Program-made: the position numbers and the translations under genes
In this document: positions 53,454 through 62,280 of the stretch, piece after piece
Numbering within the stretch: the stretch's first letter is position 1
Layout: the number at the start of each line of letters is the position of its first letter
NCBI GenBank assembly: GCA_002254845.1
Contig: NKPT01000001.1
Coordinates: forward strand, 15,001 to 79,000
DNA from: Chloracidobacterium sp. CP2_5A
Lineage (GTDB): Bacteria; Acidobacteriota; Blastocatellia; Chloracidobacteriales; Chloracidobacteriaceae
Direction: 5' to 3'
DNA: 64,000 nucleotides
The notes under the pieces: model-generated
Databases searched by the model: none
Told to the model about the DNA's origin: nothing
Seen by the model: only the letters and a program-made list of their open reading frames with translations

Positions 53454-54536
53454 GCTCCTTCGCCATCCATCTATGAAGCCGCTCTTGCGCGACACCTGGT
53501 TGATCGCGCGTCGCCCGCTTTCTGGATAGCGACGCTGCCGGAACGGCGACTACCGTTTGCCAGCCAGGCGCTTGAGACGATCCGGGGATTTCCCCCCGAC
53601 CTGGGCATCCGCGAGCCGGAACGACTGGTCGCCGCGGTCTGCCCGGACGACCGCGCGCGGCGGGCAGCGTGGAAAGCTCCGCTCTTGAGCATCGCATTCA
53701 TCGTTCTAACGGCGATATGCCGCGGCTTCGGGAAAGCGTCTTCCCGGCTCGCGACGCTTCGGGGCAGCCAGCGCGCTTGGCGGGCAAATCCAGGATGCGA
53801 CCGTCTCGACCAGCTTGGCGACCATTACTGAGCGACCATCAACGGACAGCGGCGCGTCATCGCGGCGGCGACGGATATGACGGCGCTGAATCGCCTGCGC
53901 GTTGGCTCGCGGAAAGCGAAGACCGCTTTCGCTCGCTTGTCGAGAAGCCCCCCGCTATTGCGCGACGCTATTGCACGGCGCTCGATGGCGAGGCGACGCG
54001 CCTCAACCCTGCCGATTGGGCTACCGGGAAAGCGACCTCATCGGGCATAACCTGCTCGACTGGGCGGCTGACGCCAATAGCCTGCGCGAGGGCATGCGCC
54101 AGGTCGCCGCGACGGGGCAATCCGCTTCCTTTGAAACACAGCTCCGCTTCACGGGCTGCGCGGCGCGGGCAACCTCCTCGCCAACGCGGTCAAGCTTACC
54201 CCGCGGGGCGGCTCCATCACGGTCAGCGACGCCATCGTCAACGGCGCGGGCGTCAACATTGGCGGCGATTTTGCCGCAATCAGCGTGCCAGATACCGGCA
54301 TCGGCATTCCGCCGGAAGATTAGCCCTGCGTCTTTGACGTTTACCGGCAGTCGCGCAACCCCCGCCTGGGCGTCGGCGCCGGGCTGGGACTCTCTATTGT
54401 CAAAATTGTCAAAAGCGTCATCGCCGCTCACGGCCGGGATGCGCGGGTTGAACGTCAGCTCGGCGTTGGAACCAGCTTTTGCGCTGCTGGTTCAAGCCCC
54501 ATCCGATCAAAACGCCGGCGCGCGCCAAACGCTTGA
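53454..54536 (+). pseudogene. Wrecked PAS-PAS histidine kinase
   Basis: Kinase pieces occur in order but in changing frames. First PAS: ASPAFWIATLPERRLPFASQ and on, ending AAVCPDDRARR (frame of 53490). PAC: LRESVFPARDASGQPARLAG and second PAS start SEDRFRSLVEKPP (frame of 53669). PAS core: GYRESDLIGHNLLDWA and on (frame of 53902). ATPase: NLLANAVKLTPRGG, VPDTGIGIPPED, GAGLGLSIVK and QLGVGTSF (frame of 54168). A TAG at 54321-54323 cuts the ATPase where a Leu codon is usual. The rest of the PAS and the whole HisKA domain are missing between 54150 and 54168. With at least three frameshifts, one stop and a deletion, it cannot make a working kinase. Confidence 0.85.
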
Positions 54537-54581
54537 CGCCGTTACCGAACCGGGCATCGCCACATAGTCTCGGAAAGCGCG

Positions 54582-55499
54582 CTAGCCTGAGCTGGTCGCT
54601 TGCTCTTCGCCTGAGCTGGTCGCTTGCTCTTCGCCTGAGCTGGTCGCTTGCTCTTCGCCTGAGCTGGTCGCTTGCTCTTCAAGGATGGATCGGGCGCGGG
54701 CAAAGCAGGCTTCGGCTTGCAGGCGGCGGCCCTGCCGATCGTGCAGGACGCCCAAGTTCTTGAGTGTTTCCGCGACTTTGGGATGACGCTCGCCCAACTG
54801 GCGCTCAAAAATTTCCAGCGCCCGCTCTAACAGCGATTGCGCCTCATCGCGCTTGCCGCGCAAATCGCAGGACACCGCCAGATTATTGAGCGTCACGGCA
54901 ACCGAGAGGTCATCCGGGCCATGCGCTCGCTCCCGAATCGCCAGCGCCCGCCGCAGCGCCGCCTCCGCCTGGGCGTAATCGCCGTCCTGGTCGCACATCC
55001 GCGCCATTTCGCTCAAAAGCGGCGCGATGTGCAGCGTGTCGTGACCATGCAACGCCTCCAGAAAGGCGATCGCCCGGTCATAGAGCTTGACCGCCTCCGC
55101 GATGCGGTCGTCATCAGCTAGCATTTGGGCAAGATTCGTCAGGCTCGTCACGAAACCGCCATAGCCGATTTCGAGCGCCTTGGCATCGGCCTCTATGGCC
55201 CGCCAATAGACGGCTTCGGCCTGGGAGGTTTCGCCTAGCATGTCAAAGGTCATCGCCAAATTGTTGAGACAGGTCGCAAAGCGAGCATCGGTTTCGCCAA
55301 AGCGCCGCGCCTCGCGCGCGGCGGCGGCAAAGCAAGACTGCGCTTTTTCATAGTCGCCGGCCTCAAAAGCCGTCACGCCCGCTTTCCAAAACCGCTTCCA
55401 TTCGTTGCGGCGACGCTTCTGAGCGCGAGCGAACGCCTCGCGCTGGGCATCCGTCCTGAGTTCCCCCGGACAAGCCGGGGCATCGGCCGCTTCTCTCAC
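54582..55499 (-). CDS. TPR protein with octapeptide-repeat tail
   Basis: A 305-residue protein. About five to six tetratricopeptide repeats run from residue 35 to 270 (AFEAGDYEKAQSCFAAAARE, LLERALEIFERQLGERHPKV), of the kinesin-light-chain-like type, a protein-binding scaffold. The C-terminus is four perfect copies of EEQATSSG, coded by a 24 bp tandem repeat that runs to the stop. The start is GTG with GAGGAGG 13 bases upstream, 19 bp after the aldehyde dehydrogenase stop, so it probably ends that transcript. No catalytic motif. Confidence 0.82.
   Translation of the reverse strand: MREAADAPACPGELRTDAQREAFARAQKRRRNEWKRFWKAGVTAFEAGDYEKAQSCFAAAAREARRFGETDARFATCLNNLAMTFDMLGETSQAEAVYWRAIEADAKALEIGYGGFVTSLTNLAQMLADDDRIAEAVKLYDRAIAFLEALHGHDTLHIAPLLSEMARMCDQDGDYAQAEAALRRALAIRERAHGPDDLSVAVTLNNLAVSCDLRGKRDEAQSLLERALEIFERQLGERHPKVAETLKNLGVLHDRQGRRLQAEACFARARSILEEQATSSGEEQATSSGEEQATSSGEEQATSSG
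54586..54681. repeat. Four tandem copies of a 24 bp unit in the TPR gene
   Basis: The unit codes EEQATSSG on the minus strand. The copies are identical except the last base of the copy next to the TPR domain. The unit is a multiple of three, so copy number can change without a frameshift. Confidence 0.97.
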
Positions 55500-55518
55500 C
55501 TTGGCTCACGCCTCCTCG

Positions 55519-56976
55519 TCACAGCTTCACGCAAACGTTTTTGATTTCGGTGTAAAAATCGAGCGAATAGCGTCCGCCCTCGCGTCCGACGCCGCTGAGC
55601 TTCATGCCGCCGAAGGGCGTCCGCAAGTCGCGCAGAAACCAGCTATTGATCCAAATAACGCCAACCTCCAGCGCCTGCGCCAGCCGATGAGCGCGCGCGA
55701 GGTCGCTTGTCCAGAGCGCTGCGCATAGCCCATAGTCCCCGGCATTGGCGAGCGCGAGAGCTTCCTCCTCCTCGTCAAAGGGCGCGACATGACAGACGGG
55801 GCCAAAAATTTCCTCCGTCACGCAAGCGGATTGTTCCGGCAGCCCCGTCCAGACAGTCGGCTCGACAAAGTAGCCCCCGTCGTAGGGCGGCGGCAGATCG
55901 GGGACGCCGCCGCCCGCGCGAGCCTCCGCGCCGGCGGCGCGCGCCGCCGCGTAGTAGCCCAACACCTTCTCCCGGTGCGCCGCCGAAATCAGCGGCCCCA
56001 GCGTCGTGGCGCTGTCTTCCGGCGCGCCAGGGCGTAGGCGGCGCGCTTCAGCCGCTAATGCGGCGACAAACCGCTCAAAGATGGGGCGCTCGACATACAC
56101 GCGCTCCGAGCAAAGGCACACCTGTCCGCCATTGAGAAAGCTTGACCGCGCCACGCCCGCGACGGCGCGCTCAAAATCCGCGTCGGCAAAGACAATTGCC
56201 GCGTTTTTCCCGCCGAGTTCAAAGGACAGGCGTTTGGCGCGGGTCGCGGCCGTCCGCATAATCGCCTGCCCGGTCCGCGTTTCGCCCGTGAACGTGATCG
56301 CCGCCACGTCGGGATGCGCCACCAGCCATTCCCCAACGCTTTCCGGGCCAAAGCCATGCACGACGTTGTAAACGCCCGGCGGAACGCCGGCCGTCGCCAT
56401 GACTTCGCCCAGCAGCGCCGCCGTCGCCGGGGTTTCCTCCGACGGCTTGACGACCACGGCGTTACCCATCGCCAGCGCCGGCGCGACCTTCCAGGTCAGG
56501 AGCAGCAACGGCAGATTCCAAGGACAAATGACGCCCACGACGCCTAGCGGCCGCCGCAGGCCGTAGTTGAGCGCCCCCGCGCCGTCCTCCGTATGGGTTT
56601 CAAAGCATTCAGTTCCTAGCCCGACAGCCAAGTCGGCAAAGATGCGGAAGTTTGCCGCGCCGCGCGGCACATCCAGCGCGCGCGCCAACCCGTAGGGCTT
56701 TCCAGTATCCGCGACCTCCGCGCGCAGAAACTCGTCAAACCGCGCTTCAATGCCGTCGGCGACGCGCCGCAGCAAGCGCGCGCGCTCGGCGACGGGCGTC
56801 TTGCGCCAAGCTGGAAGGGCCTTGTTAGCGGCGGCCACGGCGCGGTCAACATCCGCGCGGGTCGCCAAGGCGACTTCCGCCGCGACGACTCCGGTCGCCG
56901 GATTGTAATCGGGAAATGTCTCGCCGCCGCCGTCGCTATACGCCCCGGCAATGAACAACCGCCACTGCTGGCGCAT
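55519..56976 (-). CDS. Aldehyde dehydrogenase, ALDH8 / muconic semialdehyde type
   Basis: A 485-residue NAD(P)-linked aldehyde dehydrogenase with catalytic Cys287 (NGGQVCLCSERVYV) and Glu in FELGGKNAAIVF; PWNLPLLLLTWKVAPAL and the FTGETRTG loop bind cofactor. FGGMKLSGVGREGGRYSLDF near the end and the TEIKNVCVKL terminus resemble ALDH8A1 and 2-hydroxymuconic or 2-aminomuconic semialdehyde dehydrogenases. The real substrate is open; no ring-cleavage genes are nearby. GGAGGT lies eight bases before ATG 56976; the longer frame to 57330 overlaps the lipase gene and is rejected. The lipase gene ends 17 bp upstream. Confidence 0.9.
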   Translation of the reverse strand: MRQQWRLFIAGAYSDGGGETFPDYNPATGVVAAEVALATRADVDRAVAAANKALPAWRKTPVAERARLLRRVADGIEARFDEFLRAEVADTGKPYGLARALDVPRGAANFRIFADLAVGLGTECFETHTEDGAGALNYGLRRPLGVVGVICPWNLPLLLLTWKVAPALAMGNAVVVKPSEETPATAALLGEVMATAGVPPGVYNVVHGFGPESVGEWLVAHPDVAAITFTGETRTGQAIMRTAATRAKRLSFELGGKNAAIVFADADFERAVAGVARSSFLNGGQVCLCSERVYVERPIFERFVAALAAEARRLRPGAPEDSATTLGPLISAAHREKVLGYYAAARAAGAEARAGGGVPDLPPPYDGGYFVEPTVWTGLPEQSACVTEEIFGPVCHVAPFDEEEEALALANAGDYGLCAALWTSDLARAHRLAQALEVGVIWINSWFLRDLRTPFGGMKLSGVGREGGRYSLDFYTEIKNVCVKL

Positions 56977-56993
56977 GGGGCTTGACCTCCAGG

Positions 56994-57668
56994 TCACTGG
57001 ATGTGCCGCGCCCAGCGCGGCAGCGTCGTATCGTACCACGCCGGGCGGCCGGGGACGTGCTGGACGCCCTCGCACACTTCGTTTGTCGCGCCTTCGAGCT
57101 GCCCGCTTTCGACCGGCACGACGCCGTCGCCCCACACGCGCCCATCGCCACACACCAGCCGGTAGCTCTGATAAGCGGCCATTTCCGCAAGCGTGCCTGG
57201 AAACGCGCCGCGAATGGCGCGACCAATCAGGGCGACGTAGCGCGCCTGCGCATAGTACGCCCCCGGATAGCGCCCGTTGACGAAATCCATCGCGCGGCGC
57301 GTCCAGGAAAGCTGGCTGCGGTGCGGGCATCCGAGCGTCACGAGCGTGGCCGTCCGCCGCCAGCCGCCATAGGCGACGCCATCGTAGTCGTCCTCGCCCA
57401 TGTAAAGCCGCGCCACAATCCCCCCGGCGCTGTGGGTGACGAAGTTGAGGCGCTTGGCCGGGCGAGTCTTCTCGACCGTGGCATGGACCAGCTCCAGCAG
57501 GCTGCGGTAACTGCCGGTCGCCGAGGCGTAGAGCCAGCTCGCCGTCGTCAGCGGCGCGATGGCGACCGGGACGCGGCAGGTCGTCTCAAGCAGCGCGGCG
57601 AGCGACCGATAGGCCGTCCAATCCACCAGGAAGCCGCCAATGATCACGATGGGATAGCGATGCGTCAC
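56994..57668 (-). CDS. Alpha/beta hydrolase, lipase-like
   Basis: A 224-residue hydrolase. IVIIGGFLVDWTAYRSL forms the first strand and oxyanion region, and the nucleophile elbow is THSAGG with Ser80. GDGVVPVES offers the Asp and GVQHVPGRP the His. It resembles lipase-like proteins of cyanobacteria and chloroplasts from memory. No signal peptide is seen. It heads a probable operon with the aldehyde dehydrogenase and TPR genes. A structured spacer lies upstream. Confidence 0.82.
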   Translation of the reverse strand: MTHRYPIVIIGGFLVDWTAYRSLAALLETTCRVPVAIAPLTTASWLYASATGSYRSLLELVHATVEKTRPAKRLNFVTHSAGGIVARLYMGEDDYDGVAYGGWRRTATLVTLGCPHRSQLSWTRRAMDFVNGRYPGAYYAQARYVALIGRAIRGAFPGTLAEMAAYQSYRLVCGDGRVWGDGVVPVESGQLEGATNEVCEGVQHVPGRPAWYDTTLPRWARHIQ

Positions 57669-57800
57669 AGCGACTGGCTCGAAAACGGGTCTTCGCCGTC
57701 ACTATACATCGCCGCTGCGCGCCCTCGAATGGAGCGTCAGGGCGAAAGGTCGCTCAGTTTGACTCGCTTCCGCTGGCCCCGGGCCGGCCTTGCGCGAAGG

Positions 57801-57878
57801 CGGAGCCGCGCCTGACTGAGGTCGCCGACAACGGCGACCTTCCCGCAAGGCGGGCTGGAGCGACAGCCAGCGGCTCCG
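57801..57878. other. Multi-stem structured spacer between pit and the lipase gene
   Basis: CGGAGCCG (57801-57808) pairs with CGGCTCCG (57871-57878). Inside are three hairpins: AGGTCGCCG-ACAA-CGGCGACCT (57819-57840), CCCGC-AAG-GCGGG (57842-57854) and CTGG/CCAG (57855-57870). The first could end pit transcripts on the minus strand. The whole resembles a closed four-way junction. Confidence 0.6.
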
Positions 57879-57895
57879 CGCCGGTCAAAGGCGCG

Positions 57896-59296
57896 CTAAA
57901 CGAACAGCCAGTTGAACAACAGGAAAAGACCGCCAGAAAGGAAAATCGCCGCCGGCAGCGTCAGCACCCACGCCGAAGCGATCTTGATGACGGTCGCCGG
58001 CTGCAAGCCCGACCCTTTAGCCACCATCGTCCCGGCAACGCCGGACGACAGCACGTGCGTCGTGCTGACCGGCAGACCGAGATACGACGCCATCCCGATG
58101 CTGGACATTGCCACGAGCTCGGCCGACGCGCCCTGCCCGTAGGTGAGGTGATCCTTGCCGATTTTCTCGCCAATCGTAACGACGATGCGCTTCCAGCCAA
58201 CCATCGTCCCAATGCCAAGCGACACCGCAATCGCGACCTTGACCCAGAGCGGCGCAAAGTCGGTCAGCGTCTTGAGCGTCGCGGCGTCTTTCCTAAGGGC
58301 GTCGGCTTCGGCGACGGAAAAGACCGCCGACTCCGCCTTGAGGGCTTTTTTCACCGCCGCGTCCAGCTTGATGATGTCGGCTCGCGCGTTCTTGCGCTGC
58401 TCGCGCGGGATGTCGTTCAGCGTGGCGCGGCCGTCCAGCACCCCGCGTACCCGCGTCACGGCCGCCCGCAGCGCGTCGGCTTCGGCCGGCGCGAGCCGCG
58501 CCATCACGCTATCAATCCGCGCCAGGGCGGCCCGCGCCGTTTCTATCCGCTGCGAATCCGCCGCCATATCCAGCGCAAACGAAGCTGGGACGACGCCCGT
58601 CAGAATGAGCATCACCAGCCCAATGCCCTTCTGACCGTCGTTTGAGCCATGGGCGAAGCTGACGCCCGTGCAGGTCAGCACCAAAATCGCCCGAATCCAC
58701 AGCGGCGGCGGATTGCGCTCATCCGGCTTTTCATAGAGCCGCTTGTCCGAGATGAGCCTCTTCGACAGCAGCACCAAAATCGCCGCCAGCGAAAAGCCGA
58801 TGAGCGGCGAAAGCAGGAGCGACAGCCCGGTTTCCGAAACCTTGCCCCAGTTGACGCCGCCGCCCAGGCTGTGGCCGGGAAGCATCGAGTTGGCCAGCCC
58901 AACGCCGACAATCGCCCCAATCAGCGTGTGCGAACTCGACGCCGGCAGCCCGAAGTACCACGTGCCGAGATTCCAGATAATCGCGCCCAAAAGCAACGCG
59001 AGCGTCATGGCCAGGCCGGCCCCCGCGCTTTTTGAGATGAGCAACTCCACGGGCAGCAGGTACACAATCCCCATGGCGACGGCGATGCCGCCAAAAAACA
59101 CGCCGCAGAAGTTGCAGATGCCTGACCAAACAACGGCCGTCCAGGGGCGCAGCGACTTGGTGTAAATCACCGTGGCGACGGCGTTCGCCGTATCGTGAAA
59201 GCCGTTGACGAACTCAAAGCCAAAGGCCACCGCCAAAGACACAAGGAGCAATGCGAGGGTGCCGGACGGAAGCGCCTCGCCAAACAATGTATCCAT
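57896..59296 (-). CDS. pit: PiT family inorganic phosphate permease
   Basis: A 466-residue permease with about ten membrane helices in two halves. The duplicated signature appears as NGFHDTANAVATVIYT in the first half and FAHGSNDGQKGIGL in the second. A charged cytoplasmic loop of about 130 residues separates helices near the middle (DSQRIETARAALARIDSV and on). It carries phosphate as a metal complex with H+ or Na+. It is 40 kb from phoU-phoB-phoR but has a similar candidate operator 83 bp upstream. Confidence 0.93.
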   Translation of the reverse strand: MDTLFGEALPSGTLALLLVSLAVAFGFEFVNGFHDTANAVATVIYTKSLRPWTAVVWSGICNFCGVFFGGIAVAMGIVYLLPVELLISKSAGAGLAMTLALLLGAIIWNLGTWYFGLPASSSHTLIGAIVGVGLANSMLPGHSLGGGVNWGKVSETGLSLLLSPLIGFSLAAILVLLSKRLISDKRLYEKPDERNPPPLWIRAILVLTCTGVSFAHGSNDGQKGIGLVMLILTGVVPASFALDMAADSQRIETARAALARIDSVMARLAPAEADALRAAVTRVRGVLDGRATLNDIPREQRKNARADIIKLDAAVKKALKAESAVFSVAEADALRKDAATLKTLTDFAPLWVKVAIAVSLGIGTMVGWKRIVVTIGEKIGKDHLTYGQGASAELVAMSSIGMASYLGLPVSTTHVLSSGVAGTMVAKGSGLQPATVIKIASAWVLTLPAAIFLSGGLFLLFNWLFV

Positions 59297-59378
59297 ACAA
59301 GACGACTTTTCTCAAAGCGCAAGCTTGAATAGCTTTTGAGGTAACGTAGCAAAAAGCTGACAGGAGAACGTTAAAGCA

Positions 59379-59396
59379 ATGTCACAGTCATGTTTC
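59379..59396 (+). promoter_or_regulatory. Candidate Pho-box-like operator upstream of pit
   Basis: ATGTCAC-AGTC-ATGTTTC has two 7-base half sites with an 11 bp period; the first matches CTGTCAT at 5 of 7 if the middle TGTCA is counted. CAATGT and CACAGTC are shared with the phoU/GDPD spacer at 18794-18808. Confidence 0.3.
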
Positions 59397-59405
59397 AGAA
59401 ATCGC

Positions 59406-60788
59406 TCATGTCAGCGTTTTCTTAACCTTGGCTGGAACGCCGGCCACTAGGGCGTTCGGCGGGACATCCTCCGTCACCACCGCTCCGGCCCCGGTCATCG
59501 CCCCTTCGCCGACCCGTACCGGCGCCACCAGCATCGTGTCGCTGCCGATCTTCGCGCCATCTTCAATAATCGTGCGGTGCTTCTGCTTGCCGTCGTAGTT
59601 GCAGGTAATCGTGCCGGCGCCGATGTTGACCCGCTCGCCCAGCGCGGCGTCGCCCAAATAGCTCAAGTGCATAGCTTTGGCGCCGGCGCCCAGCGACGAC
59701 TGCTTGACTTCGACGAAATTGCCGACGGCGGCGGCTTCGTGCAGATGCGCGTTCAGGCGGAGGTGCGCAAACGGGCCAACGCTTGTTCGGTCGTCGAGGC
59801 GGCTGTCGAACACCAGCGAGTAGTCGCGCACCGTCACGTCGTCGCCCAGCCGCGCATTGACCAGTCGCGCGCCGGTGTGAATCCGGCAGTTTTCGCCAAT
59901 GATGGTCTGACCTTCGATGTGGACGTTGGGGTACACCACCGTATCCATCCCAATCCGCGCGTCCGCCTCGACGTAGGCCGTTGCCGGATCGAGAAACGTC
60001 ACGCCTGCGGCCATCAACTCGGCGACCTTGCGCCGGCGAAAAGCCTCCGCGACGGCAGCCAATTCGGCGCGAGTGTTGACGCCGCGCGCCTCCTCGGCGT
60101 CGGGATGGTGAACGATCTGCACGGGGCGGCCGGCGGCGCGCAGCAGCGCCAGCGCGTCGGGCAAATAGTATTCGCCCTGCGCGTTGTCATTCGAGATGCG
60201 AGCCAAAACCTCAAACAAGCCCTCAAGCTGGAAGGCGTAGACGCCGGCATTGATTTCCGTGACGGCTTTCTCGGCGGGCGTGGCGTCGCGCTCCTCCACG
60301 ATGCGGTCAAAGCCGCCATCCGCGCCGCGCAGAATCCGACCGTAGCCGGTCGGCGTCGCCATCGTGGCGGAAAGCGCGGTCGCCGCCGCGCCAGTTTCAA
60401 CATGCGTCGCCAGCAGGCGACGCAGCGTTTCCGCCCGCAGCAGCGGCGCGTCGCCCGAAAGCGTCAGCAGCGTCCCTGTCGCGCCCTGCAAAACGGCTTC
60501 CGTCATGCGGAGCGCGTGCGCCGTGCCGCGCCGTTCAGCCTGCGCGACGACCAGCGGCTGTAGGCGCGGATTCAGCGTCGCCCAGCGAGCGACAAACGCT
60601 TCCCGGACGGCATCCGCCTCGTGGCCGACGATGGCCACGACTTGCCGCGGGGCGAGCGCGGCCGCCGTTCGAATCACGTGGCCGAGCAGCGAATCCCCGG
60701 CGACTTCATGCAAGACTTTCGGGCGCCGCGACTTCAGGCGCGCGCCCTCGCCAGCCGCCAAAATGGCGATGGTAACTGGAATGGACAA
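59406..60788 (-). CDS. glmU: Bifunctional UDP-GlcNAc pyrophosphorylase / GlcN-1-P acetyltransferase
   Basis: A 460-residue enzyme making UDP-GlcNAc for peptidoglycan and LPS. The N-terminal uridyltransferase has LAAGEGARLKSRRPKVLHEV and SGDAPLL; the C-terminal left-handed beta helix has IGAGTITCNYDGKQKHRT and GAGAVVTEDVP. The start is TTG at 60788, with GAGGAG seven bases upstream; the frame extends to a TTG at 60809 with no such site. It is divergent from glmM with 127 bp between starts, a tidy pairing of successive pathway enzymes. Confidence 0.96.
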   Translation of the reverse strand: MSIPVTIAILAAGEGARLKSRRPKVLHEVAGDSLLGHVIRTAAALAPRQVVAIVGHEADAVREAFVARWATLNPRLQPLVVAQAERRGTAHALRMTEAVLQGATGTLLTLSGDAPLLRAETLRRLLATHVETGAAATALSATMATPTGYGRILRGADGGFDRIVEERDATPAEKAVTEINAGVYAFQLEGLFEVLARISNDNAQGEYYLPDALALLRAAGRPVQIVHHPDAEEARGVNTRAELAAVAEAFRRRKVAELMAAGVTFLDPATAYVEADARIGMDTVVYPNVHIEGQTIIGENCRIHTGARLVNARLGDDVTVRDYSLVFDSRLDDRTSVGPFAHLRLNAHLHEAAAVGNFVEVKQSSLGAGAKAMHLSYLGDAALGERVNIGAGTITCNYDGKQKHRTIIEDGAKIGSDTMLVAPVRVGEGAMTGAGAVVTEDVPPNALVAGVPAKVKKTLT

Positions 60789-60915
60789 AGCGATGACTCC
60801 TCGACACAATTCTCGGCTAGCGCGGACTTTTCCGCCAAACTATAAATTCTTAGGAAAGGCTGACGCCATACCTGCGCGGAATCGAATGGCGCCGACGCGG
60901 CCGGATGGGAAAGAC

Positions 60916-62280
60916 ATGAGGCGTTTTTTTGGCACAGATGGGATACGCGGCCGCGCCGGGGCGTTTCCGCTCCAGCCGGAAGCCCTGTCCGTCATTGGCG
61001 CGACCCTGACCAGCGTGTTCTTCTTGCGTGCCCGCCGCGCGCCGCGCTTTGTCATTGGCGGAGACACCCGCGAATCGAGCCCGTGGATAGCCGCCGCGCT
61101 GGCCCAGGGCATCGCCCAAGCAGGCGGGACGGTCAGTTGCGCCGGCGTGATCCCGACGCCGGGCGTGGCGTACCTCACCCGCGCGGAAGGCTTTGACGCC
61201 GGCATCGTGGTCTCGGCCTCCCACAATCCCTACCACGACAACGGCATCAAGTTTTTTCTGGCTTCGGGCGAGAAGCGCGACGACGACCTCGAAACCGCCA
61301 TCGAGGTCGCCCTTGACGCCTTGCCGCCCGCGCCGCCGACCGCGGACGCGCCCGACGCGCCGCCGCTGTGGGAGGACCCAACGCATGCGCTCAGCTATCT
61401 GGAGTTCCTCACGCAGCGCATCGCCGCCGATCTTGACCTCTCGCGCTGGCGCCTTGCGCTTGACTGCGCCAACGGCGCGGCCGCCCCGTACGCCAACATC
61501 ATGCTTCAGGCGCTCGGCGCGCAAACCTGCGTCACCGGCGCGACGCCGACGGGTCGCAACATCAACGACCAGCGCGGGACGACGCACATCCGCCATCTGG
61601 CGGAGTTCGCCCGCGCAACCGACGCGCAGCTTGGCATTGCGTTTGACGGCGACGCCGACCGCTGCCTCTTTGTAGACGAGCAGGGCGAAGTGGTGGACGG
61701 CGACGCCATCCTCTACGCCATGGCGCTGGACGCCGACGCGCGCAGCGAGCTGTCGCCGCGCTGCGTCGTGACGACCGTTATGAGCAACATGGGGCTGGAA
61801 GTCGCGCTGCGCGAGCGCGGCATCGAGCTGATCCGAACGCCAGTCGGCGACCGCGCCGTGCTGGCGGCGATGCTGGAGCGCGGCGCGCTGCTGGGAGGCG
61901 AGCAGTCCGGGCACATCATCTTTGCGCGGCAGAGCCTGGCGGGCGACGGCCTCATCACCGCCCTCAATGTTCTGCGGATGCTGACCGAGCGCAACCTGTC
62001 GCTGCGCGAGGCTGTCCGTGGACTCGCTCGCTTTCCGCAAACGCTGATCAACGTCCCCGTCCGCGAAAAGCGCCCGTTTGAGACGCTGCCCGGCCTCGCC
62101 GCGACCGTCCGCGACGTGGAAGCGCAGCTGGCCGGTCGCGGGCGGCTGCTGTTGCGCTATTCCGGGACGGAAAATCTGGCGCGCGTCATGCTCGAAGCCG
62201 CCAACGGCATTGACATCGGCGCGCTCGCGGCCCAGGTCGCCGCCGCCATTGCGCGCGACTTGGGCAACGGCCGCCCATGA
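60916..62280 (+). CDS. glmM: Phosphoglucosamine mutase
   Basis: This enzyme interconverts GlcN-6-P and GlcN-1-P, the step before GlmU. RRFFGTDGIRG starts the protein, the phospho-serine loop is VVSASHNP with Ser at residue 102 (the same number as in E. coli GlmM), the metal loop is FDGDADRC, and GEQSGHII and RYSGTEN bind sugar phosphate. The ATG 60916 is fixed by the MRRFFGTDG start; the frame runs upstream through glmU as a shadow. The stop overlaps the DUF362 start by 4 bp. Confidence 0.95.
   Translation: MRRFFGTDGIRGRAGAFPLQPEALSVIGATLTSVFFLRARRAPRFVIGGDTRESSPWIAAALAQGIAQAGGTVSCAGVIPTPGVAYLTRAEGFDAGIVVSASHNPYHDNGIKFFLASGEKRDDDLETAIEVALDALPPAPPTADAPDAPPLWEDPTHALSYLEFLTQRIAADLDLSRWRLALDCANGAAAPYANIMLQALGAQTCVTGATPTGRNINDQRGTTHIRHLAEFARATDAQLGIAFDGDADRCLFVDEQGEVVDGDAILYAMALDADARSELSPRCVVTTVMSNMGLEVALRERGIELIRTPVGDRAVLAAMLERGALLGGEQSGHIIFARQSLAGDGLITALNVLRMLTERNLSLREAVRGLARFPQTLINVPVREKRPFETLPGLAATVRDVEAQLAGRGRLLLRYSGTENLARVMLEAANGIDIGALAAQVAAAIARDLGNGRP

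Noticed and set aside
53080-53697. A 205-codon minus-strand frame
   Set aside because: It is antisense to the first PAS piece of the broken kinase, has no recognisable domain and is rich in Arg/Pro/Gly as expected for a shadow in GC-rich DNA.
60850-62040. A 396-codon minus-strand frame opposite glmM
   Set aside because: glmM on the plus strand has complete active-site motifs; the antisense frame has none.
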